Shown here one piece after another: positions 20,598 to 29,566 of a stretch of 64,000 nucleotides of DNA; within the stretch, counting starts at the first letter, position 1, and each line of letters opens with the position of its first letter. Origin of the DNA: Chloroflexi bacterium OHK40 (GTDB lineage: Bacteria > Chloroflexota > Chloroflexia > Chloroflexales > Chloroflexaceae). The stretch covers positions 1-64,000 of the forward strand of contig SFCB01000260.1 of assembly GCA_004367505.1 (NCBI GenBank). The letters run 5' to 3'. A model generated the notes under the pieces. The model saw only the letters and a list, made by a program, of their open reading frames with translations, was not told where the DNA came from and did no database searches. Both the position numbers and the translations under genes were made by a program.

Positions 20598-22067
20598 CTA
20601 TAGCGGCACGGTGAGTGTGTAATCAATAAATCCCTCGCCGACAGTGAAGGTGGCCGCCTGGGCCTCGGCGAGCAACTCGCGCTCATCGTCGAGGAGCGCG
20701 TCGGGGGTCTGCTCCAGACACGATCCGGGGGCCGGCGCGAGCGGCGGCGGGATGGGGTGTTCACGGTCGGAGATGATCAGGCGCCCGCGCGTGCGCTCGA
20801 TCAGCGCCTTGAAGAGCGGCTGGTGGGGCCAGGTCTGACATTTCCAGATCCCGCTGGCCCGGGCGATGTTGAGCGGGATCATCGCCACCAGATCGGGGCT
20901 GCGCATCTTCTCCAGGCCCCTGGCTCGGAGGGTAGCGTTGACGCTGCCGTGGTGGCCGACCTTGTAGAACACGGTGCGAGCAAGGAGCTCGTCGCCCCGT
21001 GTTGGGCGTGGCGTGCCGTCGGGGCCGGGCACCGTAAAGCTCAGGTCACCCCAGGAGAGCCAGCTTCCCACCTGGGCATCGCCGGGGAACAGCAGCACCT
21101 TGCCGCTCGCCACCAGTTCGATGGCGAGCACCAGGCTGGTATTGTTGGTGGCGTTGTCCAGATCGAGCGCGAGGGCACTGGCGATGTCGCCCATCACATC
21201 ATCGATTCGCCGCCAGGCTTGCTCGGGCGGGCCGTAGTAGTGCCGCGCGAAGAAATCGAATGTCCGGGCCTCCTCTTCACGAAGGCCATAGGCTTCCTCG
21301 AAGGGCGCATAGGGATCGGCGCCGGGGTCGCCCGCGTGCTCCAGAGCGGCGAAGAAGCTCTCGGCGAGCTCGGCGCGGCGCCGCAGAGCGTACACTGTGT
21401 CGGCCCCGTCGTCGCGCTCGGCGGCGTAAAGCAGGCTATTCTGCGGCGGGCCGAGCACGTAGAAGCGCACGCCCGGTAGGCCGGGCAGTTCGATCAGGTC
21501 GCCGGGCTTACAGTAGCGCGGGGTGGGCGCGACCCGGTCGCGCAGGTAGCGCATGGCTCGCTGCGGCCCCGTCTCCGTGTCATCGGCGGCGAGGGCATCC
21601 GGGTCGTCCACAAAACCCAGCAGACCCTCCAGCGCCTCGCGCGTGGTGGGGCTCAGTGTATCGCCCGAGCGCTTGAGGAAGCGGGCGAGCTTGCTGGCGC
21701 TGCGCAACTGCTGCTCGCGCAACACCTCGCCGACCGGATGGCCGGGCTGCTCCGTCCAGGCCATCCAGACCTCGCCAATATCGATGCGATCCCACTCATC
21801 GCGGGCGACATTGAAGCCCGAGAGGTGATCGCCGTGCTCGTGGGTCGCCACCACCACGTCCACCTTGCCACGGCGCCCGCGCCCTCTGGTGGCGGCGATA
21901 ATATTGCGCACGGCGTCGCGGAGTGGCTCCTCACGCGATCCGGCGAAGAGACCGCAGTCGATGACCATGGTAAAGGGCGGCTCGCCAGTCCGGGTGAAGG
22001 TGAGCAGGAAGCAGTCGCCGAGGCCCTGGCGATACATGCGGATGCGTACGTTGAGCTGGCCGGACAT
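20598..22067 (-). CDS. ComEC-like MBL-fold metallohydrolase (stand-alone)
   Basis: GLGDCFLLTF N-terminus, VVVATHEHGDHLSGF (HxHxDH), KVLLFPGDAQVGSWLSW, FYKVGHHGSVNAT. Confidence 0.82.
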   Translation of the reverse strand: MSGQLNVRIRMYRQGLGDCFLLTFTRTGEPPFTMVIDCGLFAGSREEPLRDAVRNIIAATRGRGRRGKVDVVVATHEHGDHLSGFNVARDEWDRIDIGEVWMAWTEQPGHPVGEVLREQQLRSASKLARFLKRSGDTLSPTTREALEGLLGFVDDPDALAADDTETGPQRAMRYLRDRVAPTPRYCKPGDLIELPGLPGVRFYVLGPPQNSLLYAAERDDGADTVYALRRRAELAESFFAALEHAGDPGADPYAPFEEAYGLREEEARTFDFFARHYYGPPEQAWRRIDDVMGDIASALALDLDNATNNTSLVLAIELVASGKVLLFPGDAQVGSWLSWGDLSFTVPGPDGTPRPTRGDELLARTVFYKVGHHGSVNATLRARGLEKMRSPDLVAMIPLNIARASGIWKCQTWPHQPLFKALIERTRGRLIISDREHPIPPPLAPAPGSCLEQTPDALLDDERELLAEAQAATFTVGEGFIDYTLTVPL

Positions 22068-22147
22068 AGCGGTTCTCGTTGGGAGGCTTTCAGAGAGCGT
22101 GATCGTCAGGGGCCGATCGCTGATCGTGGAGGCGTCGCCAGCCAGCT

Positions 22148-24118
22148 TCAGAGGTCGCGGTGCAGCAGCGCAAACGGCTCGATCGCGGCGTTGAGCTCAC
22201 CAGCGTAGGTCTCGTGGAGGGTGAGGTCGGGCGGCCCGTTGAGGACGTAATCCACCTGGCGCGCGAGGCGGGTTTCATCGAGGATCGACTTGGCGATCGC
22301 GTAGCGCACCCGGCCCTGGCCGAGGTCGATAATAAAGGTGCAGCCGCCCCGGAAGCGAATGGCACGACCAGCGGCGGCGAGGTGGCGCCGCTGCTGGGTG
22401 ATCTGGATCACGAGCTGGTTGAGGATGGTGGCGCCGGGGCCGATACGTTGGGCCGGCCAGAGGGCGTGGACCTCGAACCGGGGGTTGCCCGACTTATCGA
22501 GGTTGAACTCCTCCAGCAGCTCGGGCCGAGCCTCGAAGGCGCGGTTCTCGCGGGTGAGGGCGAGGCCAGTTAGCTCCGAGGCGTCCAGATCGCGGATCAG
22601 CGCGCGGTACTTCGGATCGCTCAGGGCCTCCTTGATGAAGTTGTGCAGCTGCCCGCGAGTCACCTCCGTCTTACGAGCCGCCTCCATCCGGTCGGTCTGG
22701 TAGCTGGCCTCGTGAGCAAAGGACTTGAGCAGGGGGTCAATGATCGGCTCGAAGATCCGGAAGGCGGCCGGGTCCACGATCGGCCAGCGCACGCTTTCCA
22801 CGGAGAGCGATCGGACGCCCTGGGGGTAGATTCCCCGGCGGCGAAAGGCCTCGACGAAGGCCACCCGGTACTCGAAGCTGTCCTCGGGCACCAGGTCGAA
22901 GTCGGCGGTGATCAGGGCGCGCAGGAAGTCGCCGAAGGTGGTATCGATCGGCAGCATGTAGTCGATCGCGCGGATGCAGGCGTTGAGCACGTGCTGGGCC
23001 GCGCGGGCGGCCTCATCGGCGAGGCGGTTGGTGAGATCGGGGTGCAGCGCACCGCCTCGGAGCACACCGGTGCCGTCGGAGGCGATCCGGATCAGGTCCT
23101 CCACGCGCCGCCGGTAGATCGTGAGGAAGGCATCGAAGACGGCCGCCACCAGGATGGCGCCGCGCTTATGGGGGGTAAACTCGCGCTGGTAGGCGCCCGG
23201 GTCGAGCGGCAGCGGCTCCCAGGCACCGGTCTGCGGGTTGCGGTAGCCGATCGCGCTGCGCAGCGCGCCATTACGACCGGTGGCCTGGCCGAACTGCTGG
23301 GCGAGCTCACCCAGGAGATTCTGCTGGGCCAGGTCGCCACGGGTGCGGGCGATCTGGTGGCGCAACACCTCCGGAAAGGTGAAGTGCTGCATGAGGGCCA
23401 CAATATCGGCGAAGGCCTCGTGGAAGGCGCGTACGTCGGGGTTGGTGGGCTCGATCAGCCGGCGGTGTACACCGTCGAGCAGGGCGTGGGCCGTCTCATG
23501 GGTGATGATATCGTGGGAGAGGCAGCTGAAGATCGTGCCGCCGGGGAGTTGGGTGCCGGCGTTCAGGCTGGAGGCGGGGAAGTAGCCGAAGAGCAAAGCC
23601 ACCTTTTCCGGGCTGTAGTAGGCGTTGGATGAGCGCAGGGCGTGGGGGTAGATCCGCAGCCTGGCCACCGGCTCCTCTCTGGTGTAGGTGTAGCCATCGC
23701 TGGTGACGGCGCGCACGAAGCGAGGGCGCCAGGTGGCGCGGCGGCCGAGGGCCCGCTCGAAGTTGTGGATGGTCGTCATGGCCACGGTGTAGACGTACTG
23801 CTGGTGAAACTGGGGGCTGCCCTCGGAGGGCGGCAGGCCGTCCTGGGCTAGCACCAGCGGGTCATCGAGGGCCACCGGCTCGTAGCAGCGCCGGCTGGCC
23901 GGGTCCACATCAACAACCTCCAGGTACTCACCCACCGGGCCGGGCTCCAGCCGCTCCCAGGGCACCTTGAACATCACCTCATTGATCTCGACGGTGTCAA
24001 CCTGGGCGGAGAGGCTCGGGTCGAAGGCGTAGCCGCGCAGGTAGCGGTGGGGTGGGCGGGGGATGCGCAGGCGCCAGCGCTGGGGTGCGCGTTCGGGCTC
24101 TTCCGGGCTCATCGTCAT
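22148..24118 (-). CDS. Uncharacterised 656-aa protein with HExxH gluzincin-like metallopeptidase motif
   Basis: HDIITHETAHALLDGVHRRLIEPTNPDVRAFHEAFADIVALMQHF: HExxH followed by EAFAD, as in M4-like gluzincins. Confidence 0.7.
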   Translation of the reverse strand: MTMSPEEPERAPQRWRLRIPRPPHRYLRGYAFDPSLSAQVDTVEINEVMFKVPWERLEPGPVGEYLEVVDVDPASRRCYEPVALDDPLVLAQDGLPPSEGSPQFHQQYVYTVAMTTIHNFERALGRRATWRPRFVRAVTSDGYTYTREEPVARLRIYPHALRSSNAYYSPEKVALLFGYFPASSLNAGTQLPGGTIFSCLSHDIITHETAHALLDGVHRRLIEPTNPDVRAFHEAFADIVALMQHFTFPEVLRHQIARTRGDLAQQNLLGELAQQFGQATGRNGALRSAIGYRNPQTGAWEPLPLDPGAYQREFTPHKRGAILVAAVFDAFLTIYRRRVEDLIRIASDGTGVLRGGALHPDLTNRLADEAARAAQHVLNACIRAIDYMLPIDTTFGDFLRALITADFDLVPEDSFEYRVAFVEAFRRRGIYPQGVRSLSVESVRWPIVDPAAFRIFEPIIDPLLKSFAHEASYQTDRMEAARKTEVTRGQLHNFIKEALSDPKYRALIRDLDASELTGLALTRENRAFEARPELLEEFNLDKSGNPRFEVHALWPAQRIGPGATILNQLVIQITQQRRHLAAAGRAIRFRGGCTFIIDLGQGRVRYAIAKSILDETRLARQVDYVLNGPPDLTLHETYAGELNAAIEPFALLHRDL

Positions 24119-25599
24119 GGCGTCGGCTCCGTGGGTGTGGCAACGAGGATGTGAGCGCCCCAGGCGGGCACGTCGACGAAGAGCCCCTCAGCTTGCAGGC
24201 TGTCGCCCGGGTGGGTGAGGAGCAGGTCGTTCAGGGCGTCGGCGAGTTGCCAGCGACGGCCGGCAAGCTCGGGCCAGGGCAGGGCGATTCGGCCCTGGGC
24301 GGGGGCGCCGCTATAGTTCACCACGATGGCGGCCCAGGTGGTGGGAGCGGCCCAGCCCCAGGCGATCAACTGCTCGGCGCTCCGGTTGTCCTCCCAGCCG
24401 GATACATCACAGCGCCGCCACTCGCCCTCGCGCAGAGGTGGGAGGCGCAGGGCGGCGAGGAGTTGGCGATAGAAGGCGGCGATCTCCGCGTCCGGGGGCT
24501 CGGCGGGGCGGCGCCCAAGAAAGACTGGCACGCGCACCCGGCGGCCCTCTAGCTGGCCCTCGTGGATGAGGCGCATGCCGGCCTGCGTGAGGACGGCCAC
24601 GGCTGCCGCGCGCTGGCGCTCACCGAAGACCGTTGCGGCGCGGGGCTCGTCGTGGTTTTCGATGAAACGCACGAGCCGGCGCTGGTAGTCCGGGTCGGCG
24701 TGGAGGTGGCCGCGCACGCTCGCGGCGCCCTCGTGGGCCAACCGGTCATAGAGACGCTTGTCGTAGCAATAGTCGAAGCCGAGCTGCTGCAGCGCCCACT
24801 CGCGGTCCCAGTAAGCCTCGGCCACCCAGACGAAGGACGGGTGAGCCGCGCGCACCGGAGCCATCACCTCGGCCCAGTATTCCGTGGCGGGCGGCGGGCC
24901 GGCGCGCTCGCCCCAGGTCTGGGCGAAGATGTCGTTCATCACCAGCATGGCCATATCACAGCGCACCCCATCGCACTGAGCGGCAAGATCGAGCAGGGTC
25001 GCGCTGGCGGCGGCGCGGAGGCCAGGGTCGAAGGCATTCAGCTGCACAACGTCGCCCCAGGGGGCGAAGTAGGGGTCACGGCCACGGGCGAGCACGGCGC
25101 GGCCAACGCGTAGGAACTCGGCCGGGGCCCGCTCCAGGTCGGCGGCATCACCCTGAATGAAGAAGGCGGGGTGCTCCGTTGCCCAGGGGTGGTCGGGGGC
25201 CACGTGGTTGGGCACGAAGTCGAGCAGCAGGCCGAGGCCACGGGCGGCGAGGGCCGCGCGGGCGGCGGCGAGCCCGGCCCGACCGCCCAGGCGCTCATCG
25301 GCCTCGTAGCGGCGTACGCAGTAGGGCGAGCCCACGACATCGGCGGGACCCATGCCCGGCAGCGCGTGGCGCAGATCGGTCATCAGCGGCTCATCGGCCA
25401 GGGCGATCGCCAGGCCGGCCGGGCTGCGCTCCCATACCCCCATCAGCCAGACGGCGTCGGCCCCGGTTGCCGCCAGCTCGTCCCAGGCCCTGGCCGGGAC
25501 CTCAGCCAGGCTCAGTGGGGCGCCGTGGCCGCCGGCGAGCTCGGCCAACCAGACCCAGGTATTGACCTCGTAGACCAGCGGCTGTGGCGGAAGCGGCAT
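24115..25599 (-). CDS. GH13 alpha-amylase family glycosidase
   Basis: LLLDFVPNHVAPDHPW, CDGVRCDMAMLV, FVWVAEAYWD, FIENHDEPRA; 4-bp ATGA overlap with the downstream peptidase gene. Confidence 0.88.
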   Translation of the reverse strand: MPLPPQPLVYEVNTWVWLAELAGGHGAPLSLAEVPARAWDELAATGADAVWLMGVWERSPAGLAIALADEPLMTDLRHALPGMGPADVVGSPYCVRRYEADERLGGRAGLAAARAALAARGLGLLLDFVPNHVAPDHPWATEHPAFFIQGDAADLERAPAEFLRVGRAVLARGRDPYFAPWGDVVQLNAFDPGLRAAASATLLDLAAQCDGVRCDMAMLVMNDIFAQTWGERAGPPPATEYWAEVMAPVRAAHPSFVWVAEAYWDREWALQQLGFDYCYDKRLYDRLAHEGAASVRGHLHADPDYQRRLVRFIENHDEPRAATVFGERQRAAAVAVLTQAGMRLIHEGQLEGRRVRVPVFLGRRPAEPPDAEIAAFYRQLLAALRLPPLREGEWRRCDVSGWEDNRSAEQLIAWGWAAPTTWAAIVVNYSGAPAQGRIALPWPELAGRRWQLADALNDLLLTHPGDSLQAEGLFVDVPAWGAHILVATPTEPTP

Positions 25600-25712
25600 G
25601 GGGGCACCTCGGGGCAAGGCGCGGGTGGGGCTGCTGGTATTGTACGGTATGGAGCAAGGGGAGAGGGGAGCGCGGCCTTAGAGGATGGTGCACCACCGCT
25701 GAGCACCACGGC

Positions 25713-25812
25713 CATGATCCAGATTGCTCGCGAGCTCAAGCTGAGCCGGCAGACGGTGCGCGCGTCAATGCCCAGCGCCACCTTCTCTGAACACGCCCGG
25801 CCTCGTCAGTAG
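25713..25812 (+). pseudogene. Possible transposase HTH remnant (ISL3-like)
   Basis: MIQIARELKLSRQTVRASMPSATFSEHARPRQ-stop resembles the N-terminal HTH of ISL3-type transposases; no remainder of a transposase follows. Confidence 0.4.
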
Positions 25813-25919
25813 CGGAGCAGTCTGGATCTCTACGCCAGGTGCGGGAGATGGGGAAGAGCCAACCTGATTGATGGACCCTGAGACGCAGCGTGCTGCTCTT
25901 CCCCGTCCCCTGTCCCCTC

Positions 25920-27287
25920 TCAGCCACTCTGGGCTGTACTGCCCATCACCCGCTGCTCGGCCGCCCGGGTGGCCGCGTCCTCGTGGGGAATGCGGGCCGG
26001 GTTCACGCCGAAGAGGCCGACGATCAACTGCTCCAGGGAGTGCTGCAGCACGCCAAAGGAGTAGTGGCGCCTACCCAGTTCGTAGTTGTGCTCGGCCATC
26101 TGCTGGCCGATCGCGGGGCGCTCCAACAGCGCGCGCACCTGCTCCACGGTATCGTCGGTGATGAAGCCGTCGAACTCGACTACCTGGAAGCCCTTGGGGC
26201 GGATGTCGTAGGCGTAGATCGAGTAGCTATTGACCACCAGGGGCCGCCGGAAGTAGACCGCTTCCAGGAAGGCATTGCCGAATCCCTCCATGGTCGAGGG
26301 GTAGGTCACCAGGTCGGCCTGGGCGTACACATCGTCCAGGGTGTAGATCTTGCGCCCGTCAGGGGTGGTGCCGCGCGTCGGGGCTACCAGGTCACCCACC
26401 AGAGCCAGCGGCACCTCCAGCAAAGCGGCGTAGTCCCGCACGCGCCGGACGTAGCTATCACCCTCATCGCCACCAGCGTGGGAGATCACCAGGCGGCAGC
26501 GCAGGCCGAGGCGGGCCAGGCGGTGCAGCAACTCGATCGCATGCTCAATCCCCTTCCGCTGCACGATCCGTGTGGGCTGGAGGACCATGTACTCATCCGG
26601 CGCCAGGCCCAGGTCGGCCCGGAGGGTCTGGCTGTACTCGTCGGGCGGCGCGGGTGGAGCCTCGAACTCCATCACATTGGGGATGAGCAATGAGGAGACG
26701 CCGGCGCGCAGGCTGAGTTGGTGGGCGCCGGAGCTGTTGATCACTACGTGGCGGATGGAGGGCAGCTGGGGTGGGAAGCACATATTCAGATAATCCCACG
26801 CGCATCCGCTGAGAAAGCGCTTGCGCTCCCAGAAGAAGTCGTGGTGGTGCCCGATCGTCGGGAAGAGCGTCTCGCTGATAAACTCCGTCAGCGCCACGCC
26901 CAGTGGGAGGTTCATCGGGATAGCCAGCGCGTTCTCGACGATCAACAAGTCCACCTCGAAATCTCGCACGAAGGCGTAGAGCTGCTCCTTGAGGTACTGT
27001 TGCAGCTCCCGGATCAGCCGCGAGATCGCGGGTGGGCGGCGCGTCTCGGTAAAGATGGCATCCTGTACGACGCGCACCTGTGGGTGCTCCCAGAAGGCCT
27101 CCGGCACGACCCGGCTCTGTTCCGCGGGCAGGTTCGAGAGGCCCGAGAAGTAGCAGCAACGGTGCCCCATTGCCTCCAGCACGTCGGCCCACTTGGCCGT
27201 CTCCAGCGAGACCCCGTCGGTACCTGCGAAGCGCGTGGAGACGAAGCCGATCCGGCGGCCAGTGGGGGTGCGGGCCGAACTGCTCAT
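25920..27287 (-). CDS. Glycosyltransferase family 4 protein
   Basis: GFVSTRFAGTDGVSLETAKWADVLEAMGH, VLQPTRIVQRKGIEHAIELLHRL, YPSTMEGFGNAFLEAVYFRRPLVV. Confidence 0.9.
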   Translation of the reverse strand: MSSSARTPTGRRIGFVSTRFAGTDGVSLETAKWADVLEAMGHRCCYFSGLSNLPAEQSRVVPEAFWEHPQVRVVQDAIFTETRRPPAISRLIRELQQYLKEQLYAFVRDFEVDLLIVENALAIPMNLPLGVALTEFISETLFPTIGHHHDFFWERKRFLSGCAWDYLNMCFPPQLPSIRHVVINSSGAHQLSLRAGVSSLLIPNVMEFEAPPAPPDEYSQTLRADLGLAPDEYMVLQPTRIVQRKGIEHAIELLHRLARLGLRCRLVISHAGGDEGDSYVRRVRDYAALLEVPLALVGDLVAPTRGTTPDGRKIYTLDDVYAQADLVTYPSTMEGFGNAFLEAVYFRRPLVVNSYSIYAYDIRPKGFQVVEFDGFITDDTVEQVRALLERPAIGQQMAEHNYELGRRHYSFGVLQHSLEQLIVGLFGVNPARIPHEDAATRAAEQRVMGSTAQSG

Positions 27288-27348
27288 CTGAAAGCCTCCT
27301 CTAGCGACTTCATGGCCATCGAGGAAGGACCAGGGCGCCGCCGCCCGC

Positions 27349-29385
27349 TCAGAGCAGCGTTTTGTCCACGTAGCACCATCCCCAGCTCTCCCCCGGCTCC
27401 AGCGAGCGGACCACCGGGTGCTCCGTCTCGTGGAAGTGGCGTGTGGCGTGCTTGTTCTTCGAGGAGTCGCAGCAGCCCACGTGACCGCAGATCATACAGA
27501 CCCGCAGGTGGACCCATGTGTCTCCCATGCGCAGACACTCCTCACATCCGTCGGTCTTCGGTACCACCTCGCCGAGCCCCACCGCGTGGGTGCATCCTCT
27601 GGCCTGGCCCGCCGTCGGGCTCAGCGCCACGGGCCTGCGGGCTGCTCCATTGCTCATCGCGCGTGCCTCCGCGACGTAGGCGCCAACTTCGACCGCCTCC
27701 AGTTCGTAGTCACCCATCACGCGCCCGAGGAGCGCCGTGATGCTCACCTCGTCCTCGGCCACCACCCGTTCGGCCCCAGCCGCTTCGAGCTCGCGGGCGT
27801 CCTCCCCGGTGCGCGCCCGCGCCATGATCCGCAGGTCGGGCCGCATGCCCCGGGCCACGTTAATTACCCGGTGGGTCATGGCCGGGGTATCGTCGGCCAC
27901 GACGAGCAGACGGGCCCGGCGGATCCCAGCCTGCTCCAGCACGTGCTGGCGGGCGTAGTCGCTCCGCAGCACGCGCAGGCCCTTCGCCTCCGCCTCGTTC
28001 GCGCCGCCCGGGCTGAGGGTCAGCACGCCGTAGGGCACCGCCGCATCATGAAGCGCGCTGGCCAGAGCGGCGCCCGCCGGGCCGTAGCCGGCGATGATGA
28101 CGTGGTCCTGCAGGGCCCCGAAGGCCTCGGCGTGGGCCGGGTCGCCCGGGTCGTCCTCGGGGATGGCCGGGTCGGCTTTGCCATCTAGCTTGCGCTGCAG
28201 CAGGCCCCCGAGTTGCGCCAGGAACGGCGTGAGGATGATCAGCACGACGGTGGCGGCAATGAAGGTCTGGGTGCCAGCCTCACCCATCCCGAAGGGTGTC
28301 AGGCCTAGCTCACGACCGCTGCGCTCGAGCACGAGTGAGAACTCGCCGATCTGGGCGAGCAGCAGCCCCACGAAGCCCGCTGTGCCCGCGCCGTAGCCAA
28401 GCGCGCGCACACTCAGCGCCGTGGTGAGCAGCTTGAGCAGCACCGTCCCGGCCACCACACCGAGCACCAGGGGCAGGTTGAGCATCAGGGAGCTGAGATT
28501 GAGCAGCAGGCCCACCGAGACGAAGAAGGTTGCGCTGAAGAGTACCTGCAGAGGCAGGATCTCGCCGAGGGCGTAGTCGCGGAAGCGGGTGTCGCTCACC
28601 ACCAGACCCGCCAGGAAGGCCCCCAGCGAGAGGCTCACGCCCGCCAGGCTGGTCAGGTACGCCGTGCCGAAGCAGATCGCGACCACCGTGAGCAGGAAGA
28701 TCTCCTGGGAGCAGGTGCGCGCCACCGCCTCGATCAGTGGTGGCATAACGCGGCGGGCCACCACCAGCACGGCGGCGATCAGCAGGCCGGCCGTGCCGAG
28801 GGCCTGCAGCACGCCCCAGGCCGAGCCACCATCGCCGCCGAGCATCGGCACCAGCAGCACCATCGCCACCACGGCCAGATCCTGAAAGATCAGCATGCCC
28901 AGGCTGATCTGCCCAGCCTGGGTGTCGGTCTCGCCACGGCTCTCAAGCAGCTTCATGACCACGGCGGTGGACGAGAGGGCGAGCAGGAAGCCGGTGAAGA
29001 CCGCGATCTGCCAGGGCAGGCGGAAGAGCGCCAGCAGCGCCACGCTGATCCCCACCACGAGCAGCACCTGTAGCCCCCCGCCCACGAAGATCAGCCGCCG
29101 GATGCGGGCCAGCTGGTCGAGGCTGAACTCAAGGCCGATCGTGAAGAGCAGCAGGATGATGCCGATCTCGGCCGTGGCCTCGATCAACGCCTGGTCGCGT
29201 ACGATCCCGAGGGCGTTGGGGCCGAGCAGCACGCCGGCCAGCAGGAAGCCGACAATCGGGACGAGGCCGAGGCGCTGGGCGAGGTAGCCGAAGAGTGCGC
29301 CGATTGCGAGCAGGGCGGCCACCTCCGGGAGAAACCCGAGCGGCGACTCGCCTGCGGCGAGGGGCAGAAACTGTGCGAGATCCAT
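27349..29385 (-). CDS. CPA2-family cation:proton antiporter with TrkA-N domain and C-terminal UBP-type zinc finger
   Basis: Multi-helix Na+/H+ exchanger-like N-terminus; VIIAGYGPAGAALASAL TrkA-N; C-terminus CTHAVGLG...CEECLRMGDTWVHLRVCMICGHVGCCDSSKNKHATRHFHETEHPVVRSLEPGESWGWCYVD. Confidence 0.9.
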   Translation of the reverse strand: MDLAQFLPLAAGESPLGFLPEVAALLAIGALFGYLAQRLGLVPIVGFLLAGVLLGPNALGIVRDQALIEATAEIGIILLLFTIGLEFSLDQLARIRRLIFVGGGLQVLLVVGISVALLALFRLPWQIAVFTGFLLALSSTAVVMKLLESRGETDTQAGQISLGMLIFQDLAVVAMVLLVPMLGGDGGSAWGVLQALGTAGLLIAAVLVVARRVMPPLIEAVARTCSQEIFLLTVVAICFGTAYLTSLAGVSLSLGAFLAGLVVSDTRFRDYALGEILPLQVLFSATFFVSVGLLLNLSSLMLNLPLVLGVVAGTVLLKLLTTALSVRALGYGAGTAGFVGLLLAQIGEFSLVLERSGRELGLTPFGMGEAGTQTFIAATVVLIILTPFLAQLGGLLQRKLDGKADPAIPEDDPGDPAHAEAFGALQDHVIIAGYGPAGAALASALHDAAVPYGVLTLSPGGANEAEAKGLRVLRSDYARQHVLEQAGIRRARLLVVADDTPAMTHRVINVARGMRPDLRIMARARTGEDARELEAAGAERVVAEDEVSITALLGRVMGDYELEAVEVGAYVAEARAMSNGAARRPVALSPTAGQARGCTHAVGLGEVVPKTDGCEECLRMGDTWVHLRVCMICGHVGCCDSSKNKHATRHFHETEHPVVRSLEPGESWGWCYVDKTLL

Positions 29386-29566
29386 ACGCTCCTTCGTTTG
29401 CCTGATACCGGCGTGGAGGCCGGCGGCCCAACCCCCGCTGTGTAGCATACTCCGGGACCACGGCGGCGGCAACTGCCCGAATCACCGGGCGGGCGGGCGA
29501 GCCGGCAACTGATGGTACAATAGAACGAGGAAAGAACCCGAGCCCATCAGGACGCCGCGCCGCCCT

